From Copromyces sp. CBS 386.78 (Eukaryota; Ascomycota; Sordariomycetes; Sordariales; Sordariaceae), in contig MU839302.1 in NCBI GenBank assembly GCA_030685235.1, positions 1-33,621 of the forward strand: a stretch of 33,621 nucleotides of DNA. Reading direction: 5' to 3'. The notes under the pieces were generated by a model that saw only the letters and a list, made by a program, of their open reading frames with translations, was not told where the DNA came from and ran no database searches. Made by a program: the position numbers and the translations under genes. Position 1 is the first letter of the stretch. The number at the start of each line of letters is the position of its first letter. Shown piece after piece: positions 1 to 7,740 of the stretch.

Positions 1-91
1 TTTTATTTTTATTTTTATTTTTATTTTTATTTTTATTTTTATTTTTATTTTTATTTTTATTTTTATTTTTATTTTTATTTTTATTTTTATT
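1..91. repeat. (TTTTTA)n simple repeat
   Basis: Near-perfect hexamer array at the window edge. Read on the minus strand it is a (TAAAAA)n tail directly following the repeat unit at 92-262, as expected for the 3' tail of a non-LTR retroelement. The same unit sits behind a T-rich tract at 5350-5697, which supports a linked tail rather than a chance microsatellite. Confidence 0.9.
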
Positions 92-262
92 TTCTTTTTC
101 TAAGCACCCATTCGGCAAATTTTTTAAAACTAAGATTTCTCGTTAAATAGAGGGCGCATGAACCTCTGGCCGGGTTTAAAATAACCAGCCAGAAATGGCG
201 GTCATTTTGATGCCCTTTTTATTTTCAGGGTTAGGGTTATTAGTAAAGAAAAAAACTTAGTC
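92..262 (-). repeat. Dispersed repeat unit, copy 1
   Basis: Aligns to 5698-5855 in the same orientation. Shared blocks include CATTCGGCAAA, a CCGGGT block followed by a TRACC block, and CTTTTTATTTTYAGGGT...GGTTATTAGTA. Differences are mostly transitions. Both copies have a T-rich tract on their left, so on the minus strand the unit ends in an A-rich tail like a SINE or the 3' end of a LINE. No coding potential is visible. The single TTAGGGTT at 228-238 is not a telomere array. Confidence 0.7.
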
Positions 263-598
263 GTTTTCAAAAATCCTTCGAGGAAGAAAAGGCGTACGGG
301 CCTTAGGAAATTGCCGGCCGGTAAATTCCCTACTAGCGGGCAGAAAAACTTGGTCATTTTCAACTAAAATCTAAGAAAAACGCTTCTTTTTGATTTTTCT
401 TAATAACTAAGCATCGGAAAAAGAATAACCGGTACCAAAATGACCGCCTGATCGAGGCGATCATTTTGATAGTCGTTTTATTTTGGTGCATCACCAAAAA
501 GTGGCTCTTTTTTATTAAAATAGAAAAGTATTTAAAAAAGTGTTTCGTATTTCTACCGGGATCTACTATCCTAACCAATTAATCGAATACGAAATACT
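263..598. other. Non-coding stretch with inverted repeat
   Basis: No gene recognised. GGCGGTCATTTTG at 197-209 pairs exactly with CAAAATGACCGCC at 436-448, and a related GATCATTTTGAT lies nearby at 458-469. The stretch looks like the body of the dispersed repeat that begins at 92, but no second copy of this part is present in the window to confirm it. Confidence 0.4.
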
Positions 599-659
599 AT
601 GCGAATAGTACGTACGGATAATATACGGATTAATATATCGTCCGTATTTACGTATTCGC
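583..659. repeat. Imperfect long inverted repeat
   Basis: Arms beginning CGAATACG-AAATAC (583 onward) and ending GTATTTACGTATTCG (643-658) are inverted. A nested version starts GCGAATA at 601 and closes TATTCGC at 653-659. Interior motifs TACGGATA and TACGGATT are partly repeated. This could be an eroded transposon end or a hairpin. It is CpG-rich and less RIP-mutated than the sequence to its right. Confidence 0.5.
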
Positions 660-839
660 TGCTTGTAAATAGAAATACTGCCGCGCTACGTCGATGGGCC
701 TACGGACCGCGATTTTTGGTGCGAATTTTCCGTAATAACACCTTTGGTGCCGTGGGCGCCATCTCCTTGCTTGAGTATGGTGTTTCAATAAACGCTATCT
801 ATTTCGTTAATAAAATTATAAAGCGCGGGGGGTAAACTT
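660..839. other. GC-richer stretch, no recognised gene
   Basis: A short open frame runs through 599-835 on the plus strand but resembles no family I know and starts inside the inverted repeat. The stretch keeps CpA/TpG (for example TTTGGTGCCGTGGGCGCC at 743-760), unlike the RIP-mutated sequence that follows. It may be a separate insertion or a boundary. Confidence 0.3.
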
Positions 840-1755
840 TCCTTATACTTCCTTCCATCGCCTTCTATAATACTATTAACTATCTCTTCAATTAAATCCA
901 AATCCTAAAGGTCTACTATAGCCGCTAACTTCTTAATTTCAGTATAATTCGTAACGTACGGCTACAATTACTCCTTTTTGTAAATAAAGTTAAGCGTAAC
1001 TGTATTAAAAGCCCTAATATTCTTAAGGTCGAATTTGTAATAGAAGTTGCGAAAACGGCAATATTAAAGCTAAAGACGACGCGTACCAATTAAAATACAA
1101 CGGCCGTCTACGTAAATATAAAATTCGTAAAGCGTAAAACTCTTAATTTTAATAAAAGGAACGGCTATACTACTAATACCTACTTTTAACCTACCGCGGC
1201 TAATTACCAACGCCTTAATAGGGGCAGGGACCGTACGGTAACCAATCTTAAAATCGATCTTAAATTTAATAGCGGCGGATAAAAACTCGCGAGCGGATAT
1301 AAATTTTAGAATAGATTCCGCCGCAATCTCCTTAATCTTCTCTTTCTTAATCATTAGAAGGCGAAATTCATCCTTTTCGATAGCTAAGGAAGGAAATTCA
1401 ATCTCTTCCTTCTTAATCGGCGAAATAAATATTTAGCGGATAGAGGCTACCGAAACCCAATTAATAAACGCTATAAATACCGCTATCTAGTATTTAGGGA
1501 AATTTATCCATAAGCAGCAACCTTAATAAATAGCATAGCTAAAATATATACTACACTATTTGTAATCGATCTCTAACTAATAATATTATATCTATAAAAA
1601 GTTTAAAATAATTAGGTACTTCGTAAAAATATTGTAAATTAAAAATAATAATTTCTTTATAATGGCCAATCCGGAATTTAACTATTACTCCTTTAAAAAT
1701 AATACCTTTAACCACTCTATTAATAAGAATAAACTTCTTTATTTTTAACAATCGA
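840..1755 (-). pseudogene. Downstream coding remnant of minus-strand retroelement
   Basis: On the minus strand a frame can be read from about 1500 down to 840 with a few TAA/TAG that are explained by Trp or Gln codons, plus a second frame at 1551-1751 offset by one base. The longest open piece is 1070-1354 (94 codons). Its frame is the same phase as the gag-like frame upstream at 2400-3690, while the 1551-1751 piece has the phase of the zinc knuckle at 2190-2231. This indicates one damaged coding region with frameshifts. Lying after a gag-like region it should hold protease or the start of pol, but I cannot see a convincing DSG or reverse transcriptase motif, so the product is left open. Confidence 0.4.
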
Positions 1756-2099
1756 AAACGGAAAAAATTATTTTTAATAATAAAGGAACAATCAATAAAC
1801 GCAAAAGCAAAATAACTACTATTAATAAAGGTTTATAATATAAAAACATAAAAGTATTAAATTTAAAGAAATAGAATTATTTAACGATTAAATTTTAATT
1901 TCTTCTAAAACCTCTAACTCTATAAAACCTAAAACTTATTTCTCAAATATAACCTAACTAAACCTTTATACGCAATTATACATAGAAGTTAAGTATTTTC
2001 CTAATTATTATAATACTCTTTACTAATAGTAAGTTCGGCGGAAGCGGTTAAAATAACCGAAGTAATTAGAACGGTATTAGTAGCGTAGACCTACTCTTA

Positions 2100-3700
2100 A
2101 TTATAACCCTTACTATAACCCTTATTTTTCTTTATCTTTTTACCGGTAAAGTATTAAGAACCTTAAAAACTATAATCAACTAACGTAGTATAATCGCGAA
2201 TAATATAGCCGGACTTGCCGTAACGACAGTAAAAGCTATCGTAAGAACGTTAATTAAAAATATTTTTATAAATAAAAATAATAAAATCTATAACGTCGAA
2301 ATCTATTTTATTACCGCCTTAATTAACAGGGACGTTGTCTACAATAATTTTAAAGTAACTTCCGTTACTACCTCCGCTATTATTATTATTATTATTACTA
2401 CTTAAGTTAAAAAATTAATTTACTATCTTCTAATAATAATCTACGTCTTCCAAATTACTTACGACAGTACAGCAAATTTTAAACTAATACTTAAATTATC
2501 TTCGGGAAGAAGGTCGCAATAAGTAAAAATATTACGAAAACGCTTATTAATTTTATTTTACAAATAATAGACCTTTATTAAGCTATCGAAGCTATAAAGG
2601 TTTATTAAATTAATTAATTCGAATTCGAAGTTTGCGAAAAATATATTCTTTATATATAATTCCTATAAACGGCGGCCGGCATCTATTTTAAAATTTATAT
2701 TCTAGAAACGAAAAACTAAATACTCTATAAATTTAACGCCTATTTTCTTATGCTAATTAGCTTTATTAAAGTCTAACTAAATTACGTCCAAATCGTCTTA
2801 AATACTAAATAAAATTTCCAGTCTTTATAATATAGTAATATAAATTATTTTAATATTTTCAAAAATATAAAGAGCAATATCGTACTTCTATTAGGACTAA
2901 ATATGGAAATACTAAGTTTTAAAGATTTCGTATTTACGAACCGGACTACTAGCCTCCTTACCGGTAAAAATAAACGGGTTCTCTACTATCTAACGGAAAG
3001 AATAAAATATAATTATAGTCGTATTTATATTACTAGTAGGGGAAGAGCGGGCCTATCCTTTAAAAGTATTATATTCCGCGAGTAAAGTATTATAAATAAA
3101 TTTAAAATTAATATAATCGAAATTCTTCTAATCGAAATTAAATTAAACATTGTCGATTACTTAGTAGGCAATCCTAAATTCCTCTTCAAAACGCTAAAAA
3201 TCGCTTTGAAAATCGTCGTAGTACTCGAAGTTAGTACGATAAAGGCGACCAAGAAGCGGAATAATAAATTAGAAAGTGGAGGCTTTAGAAAAAAGAGCAA
3301 TTACTTCGAAATACTCGCGTAGGATAAGGAAACCTACTTCCTAATTGAAACCCTCGAGAAAATTAATAAGAACTATAATTACAAATTAGGGAAGTTCGAA
3401 AAATGCAGCGCGATAAATTATAATATCGAATTCGCTATTAAGGGTATTAATAGCGGAACGTAATAATTGTAAATTAAACGGGTTACTAGTAGTAAGAATA
3501 AAAAGGTTAGGAAGATCACCGCTACCGGTACTACCGTTAGGGGAAAAAAGGGCGGGATTACTATCGTTGTAAAATATAAAAAAAAAAAAATAGTCCTCGC
3601 TAAAGACCGTTTAATAAAAGAAAAAATCCGCTATTAGGACTGTTTAATAAAAGAGAAGGTCCGCTACTAAGACCGTTTAAAGTAATCGAAACGAAGTAAT
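2100..3700 (-). pseudogene. RIP-degraded retrotransposon gag-like gene with zinc knuckle
   Basis: A single minus-strand phase stays readable from about 3690 to 2400. Its stops (for example in 2960-3450) all fit Gln CAA/CAG changed to TAA/TAG. The N-terminal part is rich in Ser, Asn, Gly and Pro. The middle, around 2450-2760, has the feel of a fungal Ty3/Gypsy gag (a DAGRRL-like start followed by an ELYIKN...F segment and a helical stretch). An ATT/AAT microsatellite at about 2380-2400 marks a phase change, after which 2190-2231 encodes a CX2CX4HX4C knuckle in which all three Cys and the His now read Tyr. The opposite strand is also fairly open here, a by-product of AT enrichment. The family assignment rests on overall pattern, not on a diagnostic pol domain. 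Confidence 0.5.
3605..3682 (-). repeat. 33-bp tandem repeat inside gag N-terminus
   Basis: Units start at 3605, 3638 and 3671 (the last partial), beginning GACYGTTTAATAAAAGA. The period is 33 bp, which is 11 codons, and it keeps the gag-like minus frame open, giving a Leu/Asn/Ser/Pro/Gly repeat. Length in codons suggests it arose while the gene was coding. Confidence 0.75.
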
Positions 3701-4028
3701 CCCTTATCTACTAAATAAAAAGTACCTTCCCTTACGTACTAGTAAAGGGAGGTGTTAGGGTCTTTCACTAGGAAATTATTGTAATTACAACTATTAATAC
3801 TTAGGGGAAGTACTAGGTTCAGCGACTTGTAACGAGGCGATCCCTGTACGCGCGCGCGATCGAGAAAATCAATCGCATAATGAAAGATGGGTTTGCGCTA
3901 TAAATGTAATAGTTAAAAAGTATAATTAATTATTACGGGTAGAAGGCGAGAGGTTGGGTATAGATGTAGGATATACGTAATTACACGGGGAAAGGAAAGG
4001 AGAGAAGTACAAATGTGCGCTCGGAAGG
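3700..4028 (-). other. Leader/5' region of the minus-strand retroelement
   Basis: No gene recognised. Read on the minus strand, 3985-4015 is a pyrimidine-rich tract (CTTCTCTCCTTTCC), typical of fungal promoters just upstream of transcription starts. A (CG)-rich patch, CGCGCGCGATCG (3851-3862), survives. This is consistent with an LTR/leader upstream of the gag-like frame, but no LTR boundary can be fixed because no second copy is present. Confidence 0.35.
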
Positions 4029-4062
4029 CTGGCCTTTATAGGACTCGAACTATAAACCCTAG
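4029..4062 (-). other. tRNA 3'-half-like motif (B-box)
   Basis: The minus strand reads a stem, then AGTTCGAGTCC, then the opposite stem arm and AAAGGCCA. This resembles a T-arm plus acceptor 3' strand, and GTTCGAGTC fits the Pol III B-box. TATAG and CTATA pair, but the loop is 8 nt instead of 7, and no matching 5' acceptor or D-arm is found within 90 bp, so it is not a complete tRNA. It may be a tRNA-derived (SINE-like) relic, or, read on the plus strand from TGGCC, a retroelement primer site. Confidence 0.35.
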
Positions 4063-4490
4063 TAGGTCCATAGCGGGAGGCCACAGCCAATTAACCGATA
4101 GTGACAATAGTCTTAGAGAGCTACTATCACTAGCATATGCGACACAGGGTAACCCTGTGACAAAGACGTAACCGGTCAATTTACTATTTAAAAGGATAAA
4201 AATATAACCACTTAGCCTACTATTCAACGGCTGGAAAATACTAACGTATATATTTAAACCGCCTAGTAAATTAAAGAACATACCGCCGTAGATATAGCTA
4301 CTCAATTTCCTATTTAACAACTTCTAAAGGACGCCGGTAGATAAATAACCTTTAAACCAAAAGACACCAACGTATACATTTAAACCGCCCAATAAATTAA
4401 AGAAGACACCAACGCAAACATAACCATTCAACTTCTTATTCAACACACTTCCAAAGGACGCCGGCACACAAACAACCTTTAAACTAATTA
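4063..4490 (-). pseudogene. Repetitive Leu/Asn/Gly-rich coding remnant
   Basis: A minus-strand frame (4036-4320 fully open, readable on to about 4485 with one stop) encodes imperfect copies of a module of the form LN-x-K/R-L-x-GY followed by FFNLLGGLN and a V-rich strand. At DNA level there is a repeat of about 126 bp: AACGTATAYATTTAAACCGCC begins at 4243 and again at 4369, and both units carry AAAGGACGCCGG. I know no family with this module. Position upstream of the leader suggests it belongs to the same minus-strand element or to an older one. Confidence 0.4.
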
Positions 4491-4933
4491 CTATACGGGA
4501 CAACGATAATTCTAATAAAGAAAATAATTTAATAATAATAATTATTAAAACGCAAAAGCGTATAGCGGACGAATTATTTTATACTAAATGAAACAATATA
4601 AAATAAAGATTAATAGCCTTAGAAAATAAAAATAAAAAGAAGGAAGAAAAATTATACGAATATAAAAATTTGGAAGAATCTACTCATTAATTTTCAAATT
4701 TATATAATATTCTAAATAAAATAAAGATATAATCAACTATTAAATAAATATCAACGCCTATATTACTAGAAGTCTATTAACGAAATTCAACGACAAAAGC
4801 CCGATTAACTAAAATAAATACTAATTAATAAACGAGGTATAAAATATATTAATTACTATAATAGTAACATCGTCTTCTGGCGCGAGGCGAGAAGAATTTA
4901 CTGAAGTGCAGCTGTTATAGGTCTAGAGTTAAA
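4491..4933. other. AT-rich stretch, no recognised gene
   Basis: Heavily RIP-mutated sequence. No frame stays open and no known motif is visible. A less mutated island at 4873-4925 (GGCGCGAGGCGAGAAG, then GTGCAGCTGTTATAG) contains one arm of an inverted pair whose partner is at 6105-6121. Confidence 0.4.
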
Positions 4934-5202
4934 TTCTACCTACTGTAAACGTTAAAATTTTGACGGTCTACTGTAAATAATAAGCTGGATTCTACTTACT
5001 GTAAACGTTAAAATTTTAACGGTCTACTGTAAATAATAAGCTGGATTCTACTTACTGTAAACGTTAAAATTTTAACAGTCTACTATAAATAATAAGCTGG
5101 ATTCTACCTACCGTAAACGTTAAAATTTTAACGGTCTACTATAAATAATAAGCTGGATTCTACTTACTGTAAATATTAAGATTTTAACGGTCTACTATAA
5201 AA
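4934..5202. repeat. 56-bp minisatellite, about 4.8 copies
   Basis: Units start at 4934, 4990, 5046, 5102 and 5158 (last partial), each beginning TTCTACYTAC and ending AAGCTGGA. Each unit centres on GTTAAAATTTTRAC. In the RIP-shifted copies this becomes the perfect 16-bp palindrome CGTTAAAATTTTAACG. Differences between copies are transitions only. A single degenerate relative is seen at 23460-23490 beside the second copy of the structured motif. Confidence 0.95.
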
Positions 5203-5205
5203 TAG

Positions 5206-5258
5206 AGTCTTCCCTTGGGCGGAGCTGGATATGCCCGAGGGAGGCAGTAAAACGCCCA
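5206..5258. repeat. Structured 53-bp motif, copy 1
   Basis: Shared with 23394-23447 (CTTGGGCGGAGCYGGATATG core, then AAACGCCCA). It holds two competing pairings: an inner TTGGGC with GCCC, and an outer TGGGCG with CGCCCA. It is conserved in arms and loop and located next to the CTGTAAA-type minisatellite at both sites. The function is not known to me. It could be the end of a non-autonomous element. Confidence 0.65.
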
Positions 5259-5310
5259 TCTTCTAGAATATTTATTTGTTAAGTTTTTGAGAATTGAAAT
5301 TTCTCCCTTA

Positions 5311-5337
5311 CTAGAGGCCGCGTTACGCGGCCTCTAG
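5311..5337. repeat. 27-bp perfect palindrome
   Basis: CTAGAGGCCGCGT, one T, then ACGCGGCCTCTAG: 13-bp arms with a single-base centre and no mismatch. It is GC-rich inside an AT-rich block, untouched by RIP. Confidence 0.9.
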
Positions 5338-5349
5338 CTGTCAACCTAA

Positions 5350-5697
5350 TTTTCCTATTTTTATTTTTATTTTTACTTTTTATTTTTACTTTTTATTTTC
5401 ATTTTTATTTTTAATTTTAAATTTTTTCTTAATTTTTTTTTGAATTTTTTTTTTTAAATTAAAAATAATTTTTTTTCTTTTTTTTAAATGTTTTTTTTTT
5501 TTTCTTTTTTTTTTTTTTTTAAATTTTTTTTTTTATTTTTAAAATTTTTTTTATATTTTTTATTTTATTTTTAATTTTTAATTTTTTTTAATTTTTTTTT
5601 AATTTTTTTTAATTTTTATTTTCATTTTTTAATTTTTTTTTTTTAAATTTTTTAAAATTTTTTTTTAAAAATTATTATTTTTTTTTTTTTTTTTTTA
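5350..5697. repeat. T-rich low-complexity tract
   Basis: It starts as (ATTTTT)n and (ACTTTTT)n and degrades into poly(T) with scattered A. On the minus strand it is an A-rich tail following the repeat unit at 5698-5855, parallel to 1-91 and 92-262. Confidence 0.9.
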
Positions 5698-5855
5698 TCT
5701 TTTCTAAAGACTCATTCGGCAAACTTTTTTAAACTAAGATATCTCCTTCATTACAAGGTGCAAGGACCCCTAGCCGGGTACAAAATGACCGCTATCTTTT
5801 CCTGATTATTTTGGTATCCTTTTTATTTTTAGGGTCAAGGTTATTAGTACAGAAT
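5698..5855 (-). repeat. Dispersed repeat unit, copy 2
   Basis: Homologous to 92-262 over its length, including the CATTCGGCAAA and GGTTATTAGTA blocks. Copy 1 has TAAAATAACC where this copy has CAAAATGACC, the direction expected for RIP in copy 1. Confidence 0.7.
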
Positions 5856-5885
5856 AAATTTACCCGGGGGACACTCCCGGGGACT

Positions 5886-5955
5886 CCCGTAACGTGCGCA
5901 AAGAAAGGTCACGTGCGCAAAGGTTACGTGCGCAAAGGTTACGTATATAAAGCGA
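5886..5955 (+). promoter_or_regulatory. 15-bp CACGTG-containing tandem repeat with TATA-like box
   Basis: Three to four units of GTYACGTGCGCAAAG: the first is separated from the next by a 4-bp insert, two full units follow, and a final degenerate unit ends GTATATAAAG. One unit holds the CACGTG palindrome, a bHLH-type site. The array leads straight into a TATATAAAG box at 5946-5954 and a GC-richer stretch, so it reads like an upstream activating array plus core promoter of a transposon or lost gene. Confidence 0.5.
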
Positions 5956-6190
5956 GCACGGGCTGCAAAAATTCTGACCAATCCCAGTTGAGGAATCTTG
6001 ATTCGACGGACCAATTACAGCACGAAGAACTTACAGGGGTATGGGCCTATTATAGAGAAGCTACGCTGTGCTCGCTTACTTCGTGTAAATACTTCGTTCT
6101 CTGACTATAACAGCTGCGCTTTAAAAAATAAATTAATAAATAAATATTCAAAGATAATAAATAAACCGCCGGTTAAAAAATACGAATAAG
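5956..6190. other. Less-mutated stretch, no recognised gene
   Basis: This part keeps CpA/TpG and GC content. Two overlapping plus-strand frames (ending at 6104 and 6189) are open, but neither resembles a known protein and both overlap the promoter-like repeat, so I do not call a gene. CTATAACAGCTGCGC at 6106-6120 is inverted relative to GTGCAGCTGTTATAG at 4907-4921. Confidence 0.35.
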
Positions 6191-6445
6191 AAGAATAATA
6201 AGTTTGGCGAAACAACCAAGGGGGACCGTAAATTAAAGACGTAGAATTAAAAGACCCGTATAAAGGATTGGAAGAGGTATAGGAAAAATAAGACGGGGAA
6301 TTAGAAGATAAATATAATTATAATCGCACTAAGGAGGAGGAAGTATTAAAATTCATCTTTTACGGCGTATACAGATAATCCGAAGCCCGCCCGGTATATA
6401 ATTGATTTTAAGACCGCTTAGGGGATAATCGGGACGATTATTTTT
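6191..6445 (+). pseudogene. Coding remnant upstream of a probable LTR
   Basis: One plus-strand phase is readable through 6221-6445 with stops (TAA/TAG/TGA) that all fit Trp or Gln codons. The peptide is acidic with Trp-prone positions (segments such as DVELKDPYKGLEEV and TKEEEVLKFIFYGVY). It ends just before a purine-rich tract and an LTR-like start at 6456, the position expected for the end of an LTR retroelement's internal region. I do not recognise the domain. Confidence 0.35.
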
Positions 6446-6616
6446 GAACGGGGGGTATTATAAGAGAACTAGAGCAATTAGGCTAGTCGGGGACGATTGG
6501 GGCACTATAGGTAGTCACGCCCGCACTGGGAACCTATATTTAAACTACGAGCTCTATAAGTACGCTCTTCTCCTCTCTTCTTCTTCTTTATCAATTAATA
6601 GAATTACATCATCACA
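6446..6616 (+). repeat. Probable polypurine tract and 3' LTR
   Basis: GAACGGGGGG (6446-6455) looks like a polypurine tract and is directly followed by TATTATAAGAG, which is TGTTAT... after one G-to-A change. The unit has a TATA-like stretch and ends ...ATCATCACA at 6616. No partner LTR lies in the window, so the boundaries are inferred. The arrangement PPT-TGTTAT is repeated independently at 23708-23719. Confidence 0.45.
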
Positions 6617-6639
6617 GCTATACGGGTTTTCCTCTTATA

Positions 6640-6764
6640 CTAAGCTATCTCTTCTTTTTTTTCTTTTTTTCTTTCTCTTTTTTCTCTCTTTATCCCATCT
6701 TCCATTTTCCTACTATTATTTTTATTTATATTTTTATTTATACTTTAATTTATACTTTTTTTTT

Positions 6765-6795
<31 letters not shown>

Positions 6796-6811
6796 CTTTT
6801 CATTTTTATTT
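6640..6811. repeat. Pyrimidine/T-rich tract
   Basis: CT-rich (6645-6715), then (TATTTT)-like, then a long poly(T). Placed immediately before unit A, it could be the promoter-type CT tract of that unit or a retroelement tail. Unit B has no such tract in front of it. Confidence 0.7.
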
Positions 6812-7542
6812 AAACGACGCCGAAACCGGAAACGCCGATTTCTAGTCAGGAAGTTCTCCAAAACGAAATCCGACACTAGCAATCGATTTAGGAAGGTTAT
6901 TTACTTCCTTTGCGATATCCTACGACGACCGCAGCGATAGCGTTGAACCGTCGTTGCCGATAATAATTAATAGAGGTGCGAATAGGTTCGAGAATAGCGT
7001 CTACAACCCCTTCGGAAGTATTTTAAAATATAATAACCCTAACGCCGTATTTACTTTAAAGATTTCGGAGGAAACGGAGGAAGATAATAAAATTATAAAG
7101 AAATTTATCGTTATCGCGAATAAAACTACGGACTATATTATTTTAACGACCGACGATTATTATTAGGTTCGAAAATTCTTTTTCGAATTCGGGAAAACTT
7201 TTATAAAGAAAAATAAGTTTATAATATTTAAAGTAAATAAAGCCGGTAAAGCCTAGTTTATTATTAGGAAGGATTTGAACAATTTAAAGAAATATATTTT
7301 AAAGGAATTAAAGAAAGATATTTAAAAAGCGCCGAAGAAATGAGTTAATATTATTTAGAAGATATTAAATAAGGTTAATACCACTTTTTATTATTTTTTT
7401 ATTATTATTATTAAAAAACTTATCCTTTTTAACTGTAAACGCTAGTAAATTATTAAAGGGGTTTAAATTGCCGCTAAATTTACTTTACGTTCGAACGATA
7501 ATATGAAGTAAGTTATTAAAAATATTTTAAAGGAGAATTTAT
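6812..7542 (+). pseudogene. Unit A, 5' part: unrecognised gene-like unit
   Basis: Direct repeat of 14814-15542, starting AAACGACGCCGAAACC in both. One plus-strand phase is readable from about 6845 to 7540, with Trp/Gln-type stops, and is interrupted at 7542 by the Copia element. The start of the frame reads LAIDLG...SYDDRSDS and then ANRFENSVY. Weakly, this recalls the nucleotide-binding start of fungal Hsp70-like (actin-fold) proteins (IDFGTTYSG..., then WPG, then a VPS..LY strand). I see no DAGGGT phosphate motif, so this is only a suggestion. No clear start codon remains. Confidence 0.45.
7538..7542. repeat. Target-site duplication TTTAT (left) of Copia-1
   Basis: Matches 13411-13415 exactly. 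Unit B at 15535-15560 shows the uninterrupted arrangement, confirming the insertion point. Confidence 0.9.
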
Positions 7543-7739
7543 TGCTGAAAGTCATGATCACACGTAACACAGAGCCTCAACTTGAGCCTCACTCTACGTA
7601 CTAGTACATAATAAACAAAAATGTCTCAAGGGTAATCAAGGCAAACGGGCATAAAAGGAAGGCAATCACATCGTAATCTATTAACTCTCATTAAATAATA
7701 TAGCCTTTCTCCTACTCTCTTTCATATACATTTTTAACA
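7543..7739 (+). repeat. Copia-1 5' LTR
   Basis: Starts TGCTGAAAGTC and ends TTTTTAACA, so it keeps the TG...CA termini. It matches 13214-13410 base for base in length (197 bp). Confidence 0.95.
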
Positions 7740-7740
7740 A

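Noticed and set aside
228..238. Telomere-like TTAGGGTT near the left edge
   Set aside because: A single copy only, inside a dispersed repeat that recurs at 5830-5845; no telomeric array.
360..578. 72-codon minus-strand opening
   Set aside because: Low-complexity, overlaps the inverted repeat; no known similarity.
599..835. 78-codon plus-strand opening as a gene
   Set aside because: Starts inside an inverted repeat and resembles no protein family.
2903..3085. 60-codon plus-strand opening as a gene
   Set aside because: Lies antisense to the gag-like frame; both strands look open because RIP enriches TTA/TAA, and the minus frame has the consistent Gln-type stops, in-frame 33-bp repeat and link to the zinc knuckle.
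4934..5202. CRISPR-like array
   Set aside because: Units are directly adjoining 56-bp repeats without unique spacers; eukaryotic minisatellite.
6444..6845. 133-codon plus-strand opening with Phe/Tyr-rich tail
   Set aside because: Translation of the LTR and the poly-pyrimidine tract; low-complexity artefact.
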